The translations under genes were made by a program, and so were the position numbers. Positions 46,901 to 58,133 of a stretch of DNA of 64,000 bases are shown here, piece after piece. Numbering within the stretch: the stretch's first letter is position 1; each line of letters starts with the position of its first letter. The DNA is from Branchiostoma lanceolatum (taxonomy: Eukaryota; Chordata; Leptocardii; Amphioxiformes; Branchiostomatidae): contig NC_089732.1 in NCBI RefSeq assembly GCF_035083965.1, positions 9,439,424 to 9,503,423 on the forward strand, written 5' to 3'. A model generated the notes under the pieces. It saw nothing but the letters and a program-made list of their open reading frames with translations, made no database searches and was not told where the DNA came from.

Positions 46901-49900
46901 TGTCAAGCCCGGCCATTCTTGTCCCAAAATAATACGCAATAATAAAAAAAATTAATAAGACAAGGGTAACTTCCTTGAACATTATGAAAATTGATGTGTG
47001 TAGGGGTATCCAATATCTTGGGACATTTCAAAAGAGAAAATACAGCTCTGTAATTGTCTTCTGCAGATCATTTGTCACTGTTAACCTGAGGTGACAATGG
47101 TAACCACAGACATTCTAGAATGACTATGTATGACAGAAAAAACTCTATACAAAATATAAGAGAAAATGCTGCTCACCTGGCTGCCTGTCTGATGGGTTGA
47201 TGAGTTTCAGGATGTGGACATCGTTAAACTCTCGCTGCTCATTAATCCCACCAATCACGTACATCTGTGGGGAACATTGTGTGTTATGATTGGTCAATGG
47301 AAGCCTCTTGCAGTGTAACTATAGAATTTAAATATGATCATCAAAAAACCAGTACTCATCAAAATTATGGACATTTTCAAAAATATAATTTCAAGCGGTG
47401 GAAGTGCAAAATTCTTCAACACTATTTTAAACAACATACTGGTCAATCTTCTAATTAAAAGAAATGTACAAAAGACACCACTGGCAGGTTTATGAATAGC
47501 AAGGAACCCCAGCATGTAACATAGGACTTGTTTCATCTGGCTGTTTAGCTTAGTATAGTCTATACTATGATCTACAGTGAAATGAGGATTGCTGAGTTAC
47601 ATACATGACTGTGGAGGATGAAGGTCGTGTGACTGTATCTGCGTTCAGGAGGAATACCACTGTAGAGGGGATGTTTCCACTTCAACCTTCCTATAGGGAC
47701 AGAAACAAAGAAACAAGTGTCAGAGACTTTGGTAACTGTGGTATCAATCACAAATTATGGTATTTCCTTTTTTCCTTACTTTTTTTAAAATCATTGTTAC
47801 TTTTTGGCTTTTAAGTTTGATGAATGTTAAGCATAGCACAAGTCAAACAGGCTCCATTACTCCCCCAATAAGTAATCTTCTAAACATTGTTGTAACTGTT
47901 ATCATTCAACTTTTGTTTTTTATGCAATATTTGACAAAAATTCAATCAATCACACTATAGAGAAGTTTATAACATACCTAGGCTGAGTTTGTAGAGGTCG
48001 TTAAACGACATGTTTTCAATGTTGGAGTCGTTGGAGCCACCAAACACATAGATGTCCTGAAATGAACAATATAGGCTGTTATAAGAGAGAGGAGGACATT
48101 AACTGCAGTACTGCCTACAAAATGCATTTGGTGAAATTGGCCCTGAGTAGGCATTATGTTACAATGTACCACAAATGGAAAGTTTTAAATTTTCCAGCAT
48201 GAAGATCAGCACCAGGGACAGATCTGATGAAATTTAGAGTATCAAAATCCAGTATAATTTCAGTCTCCAGAGCATGATATATCAAAAACAACACTGATGA
48301 AAGGTACTTCCAATGTAGGCAGATATAGTGGCTTGAGGACCAGTGTACACCTTTGTACAAATGTTACAGTATATATCTGATTCAGTACTGACCTTATCAT
48401 GATGTGAGACAAACGTGTGACAGCCACGGGCTGGGGGTGCCTCGCCTTTCACCATGGGGGAGGTCCATGTCAGGGTGGCTACAGGGAAAGAGTTCATTAT
48501 AATACATGTTTAAAACATCATCATTATCAGATAGATCTTGATATTACTGTTACCATAGTGGTTAACAGGTAAGTCTGACTAACCTTAGCTAGCTCTGCTT
48601 CTGAGTTCTGACACATTTGTTTACAATGCATTTTCCATACCCATAAAACTCATAATATAAAACTCATAATGATTTAGCATAAGATTTCCTATAGACAGTC
48701 TCATCTGAAGGGATCATTGATTGATTGTGTAAGCTGTAAAATACACCAGTGTGGCTGCCCACCCACCTGTGTCAAAGATATGGAGGTCGTTGAGCCACAC
48801 GTTGTCTCCAGCACAGCCACCAAACACGTAGATCTTGTCTCCTATAGCACAGCTGGAGTGGTCACATCTGCAAGGAGACACCAAGATTCATCAAGTCATT
48901 AAGTTTGTCTAGCAGCTCATTTATTCATTGATTCATACTGTCATTAATTCATTCATGGCCAACTTTACCTTCTTTCTACCTACATGAAAAATATACCAGG
49001 AATCAAACCCATGACCTTTTGATCTTGTGTCTGCTAGCCTAGTCACTTAGCCATTTGACGCCATCATGACTTCTTAAAGTGAAGATAAACTCTCCAACAA
49101 GGACAGAAATGTAATAATATTTGCTTACAGTCATGAAGTCAACACATCATTTACAACAGTCTGAATGTCAAGAGATAAATTATGCAGACCCTCACCTTGG
49201 GGATGGTTTCCCTCCGGAGGTTCGCAGGGGCGTCCATGTCAGGGTTGCTATGGAAACAGGTAAACAACAAGTTAGCTGAAACCAAAGATGGTTGATAGGA
49301 TTGTCAAAGGTTTGAAATATTCAAACAATAAGCTTTAGGAAAATAGATGACATATATGAAACTTTTTGACCAAAATTGGATATGGTTATTGAGTGTTCAC
49401 AAATTCATTTTTTCTCTTCATGTCTGTTATTTGTATCATTCTCTCTTTCTCTCTTGCTACATGCACATTACTATATAATATATAATAAATATGAAGCAAC
49501 ACCAGATACTGACCTGTATTGAGCATGTACATGGTGTTTGTAGCGTTGCCCTTGTAGATCCCACCAAAGACATAGATGTTCTTCCCTACCACAGCCTGGC
49601 TGTGGTGTAAGGTGCGGGGCTGTGGGCCCTGGGTTGAACAACGCTCCCAGCACAGTGTACCTGGACATAAAACACATGTTGAGATTAAAATCTTTGATAT
49701 TGTTTAATTGATTATATTAAGAACTTCTCTTATAAACTATTAAGTAAGTAAGACATTATCATCATCATGATCATCATCAGGATCTAAGATCTGATTGCTA
49801 ACTTTTCAAACTCTGAAAATTGAAATGGATTTAAACAAGTTTAGGGTAAAAATAGAAGAATACATGTATGTATATACATGGTACAGATTGAATCTGCTTA

Positions 49901-50363
49901 CCTGTGTCAAAGGTGTACAGGCCTGACAGCGATTCGTCGGCTACAAGCTCACTCTTTCCTCCAAACAGATACAGGGTGGAACCGACAGCGCTGTGGAAAT
50001 TGAAAGGTGTTACCACCATTATTGCATGTCAATTCAACACCGTGCACCTTTAGTACACTGCTGCTGACCACAGTACACATTGTATTTAGAGAAGTTCATC
50101 AAAGGAGTATCTTATACTTAGCAGACATTAATGAATCTTTTGATCTCGAGTCCGCTAGCCTTAGTCGCCACTTGGCCATTCGACACCATTATAACTTGCA
50201 CATGCAAGATAAACTCTCAAACAAAGGCAGTGAAGGACAATGAATGAAAGGCAATGAATGACAATGCATTTCCTTCAGACTTACCAGAGAGAGGCTCCAT
50301 CTCTCTTGGAGGGGATGTCTCCTCCTTGTGGCACCTTCTCCCACACCAGCTGACTGGGACCAA
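43974..50363 (-). CDS. Kelch-repeat protein with C-terminal coiled coil, start codon not found
   Basis: Fifteen exons in transcription order: 50363-50285, 49990-49902, 49660-49514, 49247-49196, 48867-48767, 48478-48393, 48056-47978, 47690-47605, 47264-47177, 46824-46776, 46645-46552, 46148-46048, 45693-45609, 44969-44865 and 44078-43974. They join in frame into 447 residues plus stop. The first nine encode about six kelch blades (TLYLFGG, NIYVFGG, KIYVFGG, DIYVFGG, MYVIGG), forming a beta-propeller. A proline-rich linker follows, then about 150 residues of charged coiled coil (KEKEEYKTTYGRQQ, EEWLRQRKQEND, LAEERARILAEQD). Propeller plus coiled coil recalls fungal Tea1/Kel1 cell-end proteins. 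The propeller alone resembles the Rab9 effector RABEPK. The first exon begins in phase 1 and needs an upstream exon. One candidate ends with a donor at 50521 but has an in-frame stop and no ATG, so the N-terminus is unresolved. Confidence 0.8.
45183..45494. repeat. Hairpin element plus an extra half copy in the kelch gene intron
   Basis: AGAGACAGTATCTCTCCTTG at 45201 pairs inverted with CAAGGAGAGATACTGTCTCT near 45365. A third copy of this arm recurs at 45466-45494 in the same orientation as the second. Confidence 0.8.
48985..49070 (-). mobile_element. tRNA-derived SINE fragment
   Basis: Read on the minus strand it has an A-box-like TGGCTAAGTGACTAGG followed by a B-box-like GGTTTGATTCC at tRNA spacing. 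A shorter relative sits at 50133-50195. Confidence 0.5.
50133..50195 (-). mobile_element. tRNA-derived SINE fragment (truncated)
   Basis: It shares TTTGATCTCGAGTCCGCTAG-like sequence and the GCCATTCGACACCAT end with 48985-49070 but lacks the B box. Confidence 0.4.
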
Positions 50364-50559
50364 CTGTGGAGAACACAGAAATGTCATAACACGATATTGA
50401 TTGACAGAAGTAATTTCTTCGGAGATGGACATACATCTGTTTTTGCACAATTATGAACATCAATACACCTGGTCCACAGCATAGAAAAGATCTCAATTAT
50501 GTAAATAAACGTCTGCTCACCGTCTATCAAAGAAACAATAGCTAATTCTTCCCTGCGAA

Positions 50560-50836
50560 GGTAAGATTGACTACCTTAGAGACGCCAATCACACAATAGC
50601 GTTTTGTTGATACAATGTTGCCATGTTGATGTACCCTTTGACCTTAAATCTCGCGCTATGAAATCTCCTGATTCGCGAGATTCCGCGAGATTTTAAACGT
50701 CACCTAATCTACTTCCGGAATTTCTCAGCGTACTTCCGGTGGTGTGATCAAGTATGGCGACTGGGATTAAATTGAATGGAGGAATGAACAATATTTCTCT
50801 TATTTTACGGCGACTCTCTTGATGTACATGGCTGCC
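50560..50836. promoter_or_regulatory. Bidirectional promoter between the kelch gene and MFSD14A
   Basis: Two ETS-type sites, ACTTCCGGAA at 50711-50720 and ACTTCCGGT at 50732-50740, lie between the head-to-head genes. Upstream, 50649-50690 has TCTCGCG, TTCGCGAGA and CCGCGAGA, resembling the TCTCGCGAGA element of divergent housekeeping promoters. No TATA box is evident. This combination is typical of CpG-type bidirectional promoters. Confidence 0.6.
50754..50822 (+). other. Upstream ORF in the MFSD14A 5' leader
   Basis: A 22-codon frame starting AAGTATGG ends at a TGA (50820-50822) that overlaps the first in-frame MFSD14A ATG (50822) as TGATG. It would be translated only if the transcript starts upstream of 50754. 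Confidence 0.45.
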
Positions 50837-53800
50837 ATGGGTAAGAAAAGAAAGAAGCTACTTCACTCGGCGCTTTGGGCCAAGAAGAACACCATGAACA
50901 AAGATGGCAGCACGGTAAGGACCGGTCTAACTAGTCGTAGTTTGTGTGGGTTCATAGCACTAGGACAGAAAGCCTTGAGGCGAAACTAGGCTCATTGGTC
51001 GCCCCTTTGTTGGTGTTTTGCAAGTCTTTGTCTGTGGTTAGCTGTTTGGAGCTGACGTAGCACTACCGGAATAGATAACAGAAGTCAGATATAGCAGTAG
51101 AAGTCCGGAAATACGTGAACACATCGCATGCAGATGGCACCAAAATGGAGTCTCCAGCTAAAAACGTAACGTAGTGGTTCTGTACTGTTTAGTTTACACG
51201 TCACAACCTCTTGTTGAAGCCATGAGGTTTCAAACGTCCTTATGATGCGATAGTCTCAGGCTTACGTTGTTATCATGTCAAGAACATAGCTTTAATGTAG
51301 TGTAAGTATGTTGTAGGATATATATAGCTGGTTGTGTAGTTTTAAGGTGTGCTAGTTTCACTTGCATAATCTTATGAAACTTGGTCCGCAGAGCACATTT
51401 GATATATGATAGATGTCACTCTAACTTCCCATTATAATAGACAGTAGTGTAAGTGTTTTAACATTTTGTGCCATACTATATAGCTAGTAGTGCAAATTGT
51501 TTGCAAGGTGTTTACATGAATTTAATGTATTCTTCTTTCAGTTTTGGCTAAAAGATATAAAAGTGCACCGAGAGTCACTGCCGAGTCACTTTTGGTCACA
51601 ATGTCTTTTGGATGTAATGTACATAAGTAGACCTAACCAGGGAGGATTTATAATTATAAGGCTAGAAGGATCCATGGGTGTTTGTGGGAAAAATTGACAG
51701 GGAATATTGTGTACTACCAAGGACATTATATAGCATCCTTGGTACTACGGTGATCATTGAATGATTCATAAATATACTACAAGTCATGTAGACCAGGAAC
51801 AAAAGAAATAGACTAAAAATAGAATAAAGACACACAAACTGTTCTTCTAGAAAAAAATTGATATATTTACCACTCACATTTACACCAACTTTTTATGAAC
51901 ACACACACACACACGTGGCGTCATTGTGGCGCAATGGTTAGAGTAACCAGTAGGTCCTGGGTTCAATATCACCATGCCCTGACGTTGTGCCGTGAGAAAG
52001 GCAGTTATTGTTACCACACACGTTATTCCTACCATGAAAGTGGAGTGGCACCCACTGAACATCTTCGCTAATCTGTCAAAACGTGTGCCAAAAAACATGC
52101 TTGGATTTGGTGTGCAAATGTGCTAACATCTGCACATTTGCCACCAAGAGCAGTAAACATACACACCTACGATTATTTTGGGCCTGTAACATTGTCAAGT
52201 ATGAGATTGTTATTTATCTTATCCCACAGACACAGGGTATTGGACAGCCCAGCATCGTGCATGCCCTCATCATCATCTTCCTGGAGTTCTTTGCCTGGGG
52301 ACTTCTCACCAGTCCAGTCTTAAATGTAACATGTTTTCTATAATCAATTCTTATGCTAAAACTGCATGTAACTAGAGGAAGACTTCAATCATTTAAAGCT
52401 GCTGCTGGAACTGTGTTTCTGTTGGTATTGCCTGTTACCCAATACATGTACTTTATCAAAAGTTTATGTTGTATTAGAATCCAAAACAAGGGTGCAGCTG
52501 TCTTAACTTGTTCTTGCAAGATTTGTGGCATTTATTATTAAGGATGTCATTGTTATGAAAGACTACATGTACTGTAGATAAGCATGAATTAGCATGCGAC
52601 CATTGTTGGTGACACTTCATGAATGTATTTAGTTACAAGTACTGTAACAATGTGGTACAAAACACCTAGGCCTACTTGTGGCTAGGGGTCATTATTTGCT
52701 GGGGTCTTCTCAATCTCAATAAACATCAAGGGTTCAACTTAATTGAAAAAGAAGGGCACTGCGCCATCTTGTTTCAGCCCATTGCCCCCTTGTTAGCTTA
52801 ATCCCCAGCATACACTGATACAGACTTCCCTCAGCGATCAATTCTTCCATAAATACATAGAAGTTGCTCCCTCGCCTGTGTGTGCTCCCTCTTGTTTAAT
52901 TTTTGTAGAAAAACCCCTGTTACATGTATTAAATACAGGTATTTGTCCTTGTTCCAGATATTGCATGAAACATTCGGCGACCATACATTTTTAATGAATG
53001 GGTTGATACAGGGTGTGAAGGTAAGCAAAGATTAGTTCTCTCCTTTGGTTTATGTATGTACTCTAATGTAAACAGAGCTGATATGCAAATTGCATTAGCA
53101 ATAGATATAGCTGATTCAAAACAGAATCATTAATTGTCGGTTGTTAATTAGCTTGCAGAAGGGAAAAATAGCCTACCAAAAAGAGACATTGAATTGTTTA
53201 AAGTTTGTTTATATGGAATATAATGCAGATATGAAAAGAATTACTTATGTCTGAAACCATTTTAATAAGAGCAGATATTCGTGATGGCTTCATGACTCCC
53301 ATTTTCTGATAACCACTCCATACATGTACAATGAGCCTTTGCAGAAATGAAGAAACATTGCTTCTAGAGGCCAGGAAATAATGTTGTTCCAGTGATTCTG
53401 TACATGTATATTATCAGATTAGCATAGCTGTTGTTCTGTCTGCAGGGTATCTTATCATTCCTGAGTGCTCCGCTGATCGGGGCGCTGTCGGACGTGTGGG
53501 GGAGAAAATCCTTCCTGCTGCTGTCTGTGTTCTTCACCTGCGCACCCATCCCGCTCATGAGAATATCACCATGGTAACGTGCATATGTCGTCTTTTATGT
53601 ATTATTAGTATATATTGGTTCGGCTGTAGCATTCATGCAACATGTAGCCAAGGTCCAAGGTCTTTTGCAGCTTGCATCTATATCCTACAGAAGGAAATAC
53701 CGTCTTGTGTATGTCTTATTGACAAGAAGATATCACTTTTACAGCTTGCATCTATACACTACAGATGGAAATATTGTCTCATGTATGTTTTACTGATAGT

Positions 53801-56800
53801 GTAGTGATAAGAACACTGTATCCCCTTCCAGGTGGTACTTTGCCATGCTGTCCATGTCGGGGGTGTTCGCTGTCACGTTCAGCATCATCTTTGCATACGT
53901 GGCAGACATCACAGAGGAGCAGGACCGCAGTGCTGCCTACGGACTGGTAGAGGGAGCCATTGTTGTCCATTTGTTGTCTACTTGTTACCGTGACACTCTT
54001 TGAAACTTTCATACCCCATATTTTTTTGTCCGGCTCAAGGGCCGGAAATGTAGCAAATGGAGAGTTTATGTGTTATGATAGATTAATTTATGTTCACAAG
54101 AATTTCTTTGTGTTTGCAGTTGACACAATTTTTTGTTAGCAACACATTGGAAGACAATTTGCAATGTGCTGAGTTTGCAGTAATAGGTCACCGCGAAAAC
54201 TACAAACATCAAAACACAAAGAAAATGTTTTCATCAGACTGCTTATACATCTTATGCTAGGGTCATATTTCCAAACCAGGGCCTGGTCGGTCTGTTTGCG
54301 GAAATGAATTATTAAGTGTATATCAATAGATATGCACAGGCTATGCTCTTAGAAATTTTTTTGTATTTACTTTGCGTTTTCTCTCACCTTTTTATTACTT
54401 AAGACTGCCAAGCTGGGCCCCGGATTGGAAATGGGACCCTAGCATAACATGCGCATCATGCTATTTGTAGTGACCTTGTTTTTTTCATGTGCTCCCCCAC
54501 CAACCGCAAACTTAGAAACATAGAGAAAATGTTCCTATCAGACTGCTCAATTTGAAATACAACTTAAATGTACATCATCTATTTGTAGTGACCTTGTTTT
54601 TTTCATGTGCCCCCCTCCCCCCTCCAGGTGTCTGCCACCTTTGCAGCCAGCCTGGTGATCAGCCCAGCTGTGGGTTCTTACGTGGGGAGGACGTATGGAG
54701 ATAACCTGGTGATAGCCCTGTCCTCAGCCATCGCCCTGCTAGACGTGCTGTTTATACTAGTCGCTGTGCCCGAGTCCTTGCCTGAGAAGATACGGCCGGC
54801 CTCCTGGGGGGCCTCTATCTCCTGGGAGCAGGCCGATCCATTTGCTGTGAGTAGAAACAGAAGAATACTCAAGTTCAGGACTCATTGTTGAACACTTTGG
54901 CTATGTGACCATGTAATAGAATTTCATTATTTGTTACTTTACTAGTTGTATAGTACATGTATCATGTATTATTGGAAAACTTTACAATGATACCAAGTTT
55001 GTCATAATCATTCATTCAAAGATTAAAAACCTGAGCTGACTATCCAAGTGAGTCACAAAACAAGAGTGCCAAAATTCTCCTGCCAACACAGTGTCTGACA
55101 TTGGCAGGGAAATGTTGGCACTCCTGTTTGGGTGACCCACTAACAAAGTCAGTCACGTTGCTTGTTGCACAAAAGTGTGACCATAACAAAAGACGTATCC
55201 TTGAAAATATAGTCACGGAGGTATGATCGACTGAAATGAAGTTTCTAAAATTTTCGTATTGAGTGCATTTCAAGCACTAATACAAAAACACGTAATAACG
55301 CTGAATTGATTTGTCTTTACTCAGTCGCTGCGGAAGGTTGGACAGGACCAAGTTGTGCTGCTGATCTGTATCACAGTATTCCTGTCGTACCTACCAGAGG
55401 CAGGGCAGTACACATGCATCTTCCTCTATCTCAAGGAGGTCAGTATGGCAACCTAGAAGCATAGCCTGAGTGTCATCCTGTTCAGTTTCAGGCTCTACAT
55501 TTGGTGAAGGTAGGGCCTGAAACTAAACAGGATGACACTCAGGCTTCTAGAAACCTAGTTCTGTGTCTTATTCTTGGAACAGGAACATACTTCTGTTTCT
55601 TAGTGATTTTAATCTTGTATCTGGAAACTTGTTCAGTCTAAGAATCTTTTGGAAATTGGAACAAGACTCAAATTTTGGTCAAAGACAAAACAGGAACATA
55701 TTCTTTGCAAAGGTAGCCCTTTGGCACTAGATTTGAAATTAGCCAAAGAGTTAGGAAGCAGGGAAAATGTTGAAATACTTGACAGTCATTCTGATTTCAC
55801 TATTGAATATTCTGTTGGTGTAGCTATTGACATGTCAACCTCGGTTGTTTTTACAGGTGATGGGTTTCGATGAGGAAGGTGTTGCCAAGTACATAGCTCT
55901 TGTAGGGGTGCTGTCTGTCTTCGCACAGGTAAGAAATTTTGTTTATTGACAAACCATACATAATGCCAGTATTAGTAATATGGTAGCCATGCGAAAAAAT
56001 TTTTAGAAAACATTTAAATGCATAGCACAGTTTATGATTACTGAGTAAATGCAGAACAGGAAAACCAACATTGACAAGCAGTGCTTTCTTCAGCTTTTGA
56101 TTTTTTCTGTCCCACTCATTGTTCGGGAGCCCATGTTGTTTCTTTTCGTTGTTAAGTATGTCATACCCAGAGCTCACATTTTAGGCCGAACGAAGTGAAA
56201 TTTTTGTCCATCCCAACAAATAAATTTCTGTCCCAGGACGAAGGGACGGGCCCTGGAGACAGTCCTGTTGGCAAGCAAATGCAGGATCTCACACAATGTT
56301 TCTTTTTAATGTTGCCAGAAGTGAAGTCTACACTAATTCATAAAGAATGCTTGTGCAGGAAGGACAGTTAGAAGACTAATTTTGAGTGAAGGAAACCCTA
56401 ACCTCTCCCTGTGTGTTCTCTCCCCAGACCCAGTTACTGTCTGGTCTGATGAAGATGCTCGGTAACAAGAACACCATCATGGTGGGACTGGGCTTCCAGA
56501 TCTTCCAGCTGGCCTGGTACGGGTTTGGGACACAGACATGGATGATGTGGGTGGCCGGGGTCATGGCAGCACTATCCAGTATCAACTACCCCTGTATGAG
56601 CTCCATAGTATCAAACAATGCAGATGCAGATCAACAAGGTATGCACAGGAATGTAGGGCTGACTGTGTCTAGTGTGTTATGATACAGCACTGGCCATTCT
56701 GGTCTACTTAGATACCATATTTTTAATGCATTCTTACTGGAAGTACAATTAACTTTCACATGTCATTTGAAAAATCTTGCTTCTTACCCTAATTTCGTTT

Positions 56801-58133
56801 CATGAACTAGTAGATTTGCATATATATTTGGCAAAATGTTTCTTCCATTCTTTTATAATTGTGTTGTTTTTGTTTCTCATTTGTACATGTATGTTTTATT
56901 GCAATAGGTTCTCTACAAGTAGTTCTTACTTTTGCTTGATCTCCTTTAAATGAGTGTAAATGGAACAGAAATGAGATGCCTTTATGCAACACAAAATAAA
57001 TCAGTAAGCCAAGAATGATAAAGATAGCAGATATTGTCTGAAGCCTTGAAAAGGTGACCTTCTCCAAGGAACACCTGTTCTGCCATACCTTCCACTTTGT
57101 TGGAGAAGCATAAGAAATAGATAGATAAGTGTTTGACTCTTTAGAGAATTTGTCCAGTTGCTTGATTTATGTCACTATCATGTAATAAATGATGTTCTTT
57201 TATTTTATTTTATTTCATAATATTCTTTATTTTGCTGTTTGCAGGTGTGGTGCAGGGGATTATTACAGGTATACGGGGACTGTGCAATGGGCTGGGACCG
57301 GCGCTATTTGGCTTCATCTTCTTCGTGTTTGACGTTGACCTGAACAAGTTTGACAGTCCGACGGCCGCGGCTAATAAGACGTTAGCAGACCCCTTAGCAC
57401 AGGTGGGCTTGGATATCTACTTGATTGTGAAATACATGTAGCAGAACATTTCAGCAGTTTTGTAATGGCTACTGGGTTCTGACTACTTGCTAAAAACTGG
57501 GTTGCCCGTATACAATCACAATCCTGTATAGTTGAAGAAAAAGGTTTTTGGTGGGATCTGCAATGGGGGCTAGTTATAGAATAACATGATGTGAAAATAA
57601 TTCCCCTACTGCTGTTGAACTGAGGCTAATCGGTGTTTGGTCCCAAGAACAAGATGACAACAAAATGTTCATTTCATTTTGCTTGTATATTTTTGCATCG
57701 GGCGCATGGCCCATTGCTAACAAATACTGAGACAGAAATACAGAAATACTTACTGTGATAAAATAGTGGTAATATTTGATGTCTCTGAGGGAAAAACAAA
57801 AAATTAATATTGCTTTTCGATTACAAAGGATTGTGAATTTTCATTTCTGTCATGAATATAAAGAACTTTGACTAGGTTTCGAAAATTACATGTTCGGAAT
57901 TATCAATGTGATACTGAAGTTATGTTCGTGTTTCCTTTCCACAGAGTATAATACAAGGACCGCCCTTCGTGTTCGGTGCCATCCTGGTTATCTTAGCGCT
58001 GCTTGTTGCATTCTTTATTCCCGAACATTCCTCTAAATACGACCACTCGTCGAGGTCGTCTGCCAAACGGACATTAATGGTGATGGAGGGAGGGGAGGAG
58101 CCGTTGTTACAAGTGGACTCTGACAACCCGTGA
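50837..58133 (+). CDS. MFSD14A: MFS transporter, MFSD14A/HIAT1 family
   Basis: Eleven exons: 50837-50914, 52230-52325, 52958-53020, 53446-53573, 53832-53946, 54628-54846, 55325-55438, 55857-55928, 56428-56638, 57245-57402 and 57945-58133. They join in frame into 480 residues; human MFSD14A has 490. It is a 12-TM major facilitator of unknown substrate, known first as hippocampus-abundant transcript 1. Near-identical blocks include FLEFFAWGLLTSP, LHETFGDHTFLMNGLIQGVK, the MFS signature GALSDVWGRKSFLLL, FILVAVPESLPEK, FLSYLPEAGQY, NADADQQGVVQG and GIRGLCNGLGPALFGFIFF. The tail GGEEPLLQVDSD ends like the human EPLLQDTNV. ATG 50837 is preferred for its GCTGCCATGG context and the MGKKRKK start; in-frame ATGs at 50822 and 50828 would add up to five residues. 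Confidence 0.93.
51914..52085 (+). mobile_element. tRNA-derived SINE in MFSD14A intron 1
   Basis: GTGGCGCAATGGTTAGAGTA (A-box-like) is followed about 25 bases later by GGTTCAATATC (B-box-like). A CA microsatellite precedes it. The right end is uncertain because no poly-A or repeat tail is clear. Confidence 0.55.
54252..54447. mobile_element. MITE with 13-bp perfect terminal inverted repeats
   Basis: TTATGCTAGGGTC at the left and GACCCTAGCATAA at the right are exact inverse complements. Inner arms ATTTCCAAACCAGGGCC and GGCCCCGGATTGGAAAT pair with a few mismatches. It is 196 bases long, with outer TTA/TAA as possible target duplication, in MFSD14A intron 5. Confidence 0.75.
54468..54618. repeat. 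Direct duplication before the MFSD14A exon 6 acceptor
   Basis: ATTTGTAGTGACCTTGTTTTTTTCATGTGC occurs at about 54463 and again at about 54583, 120 bases apart. The second copy supplies the polypyrimidine tract of exon 6. Confidence 0.75.
55453..55550. repeat. Short hairpin in MFSD14A intron 7
   Basis: TAGCCTGAGTGTCATCCTGT and ACAGGATGACACTCAGGCTT are inverted arms extending to CTAGAAGC at the ends. About 98 bases and nearly perfect, so probably recent. Confidence 0.8.

Noticed and set aside
51905-51985. A tRNA gene
   Set aside because: A- and B-box-like motifs are present, but the sequence does not fold into a complete cloverleaf with acceptor pairing; a tRNA-derived SINE fits better.
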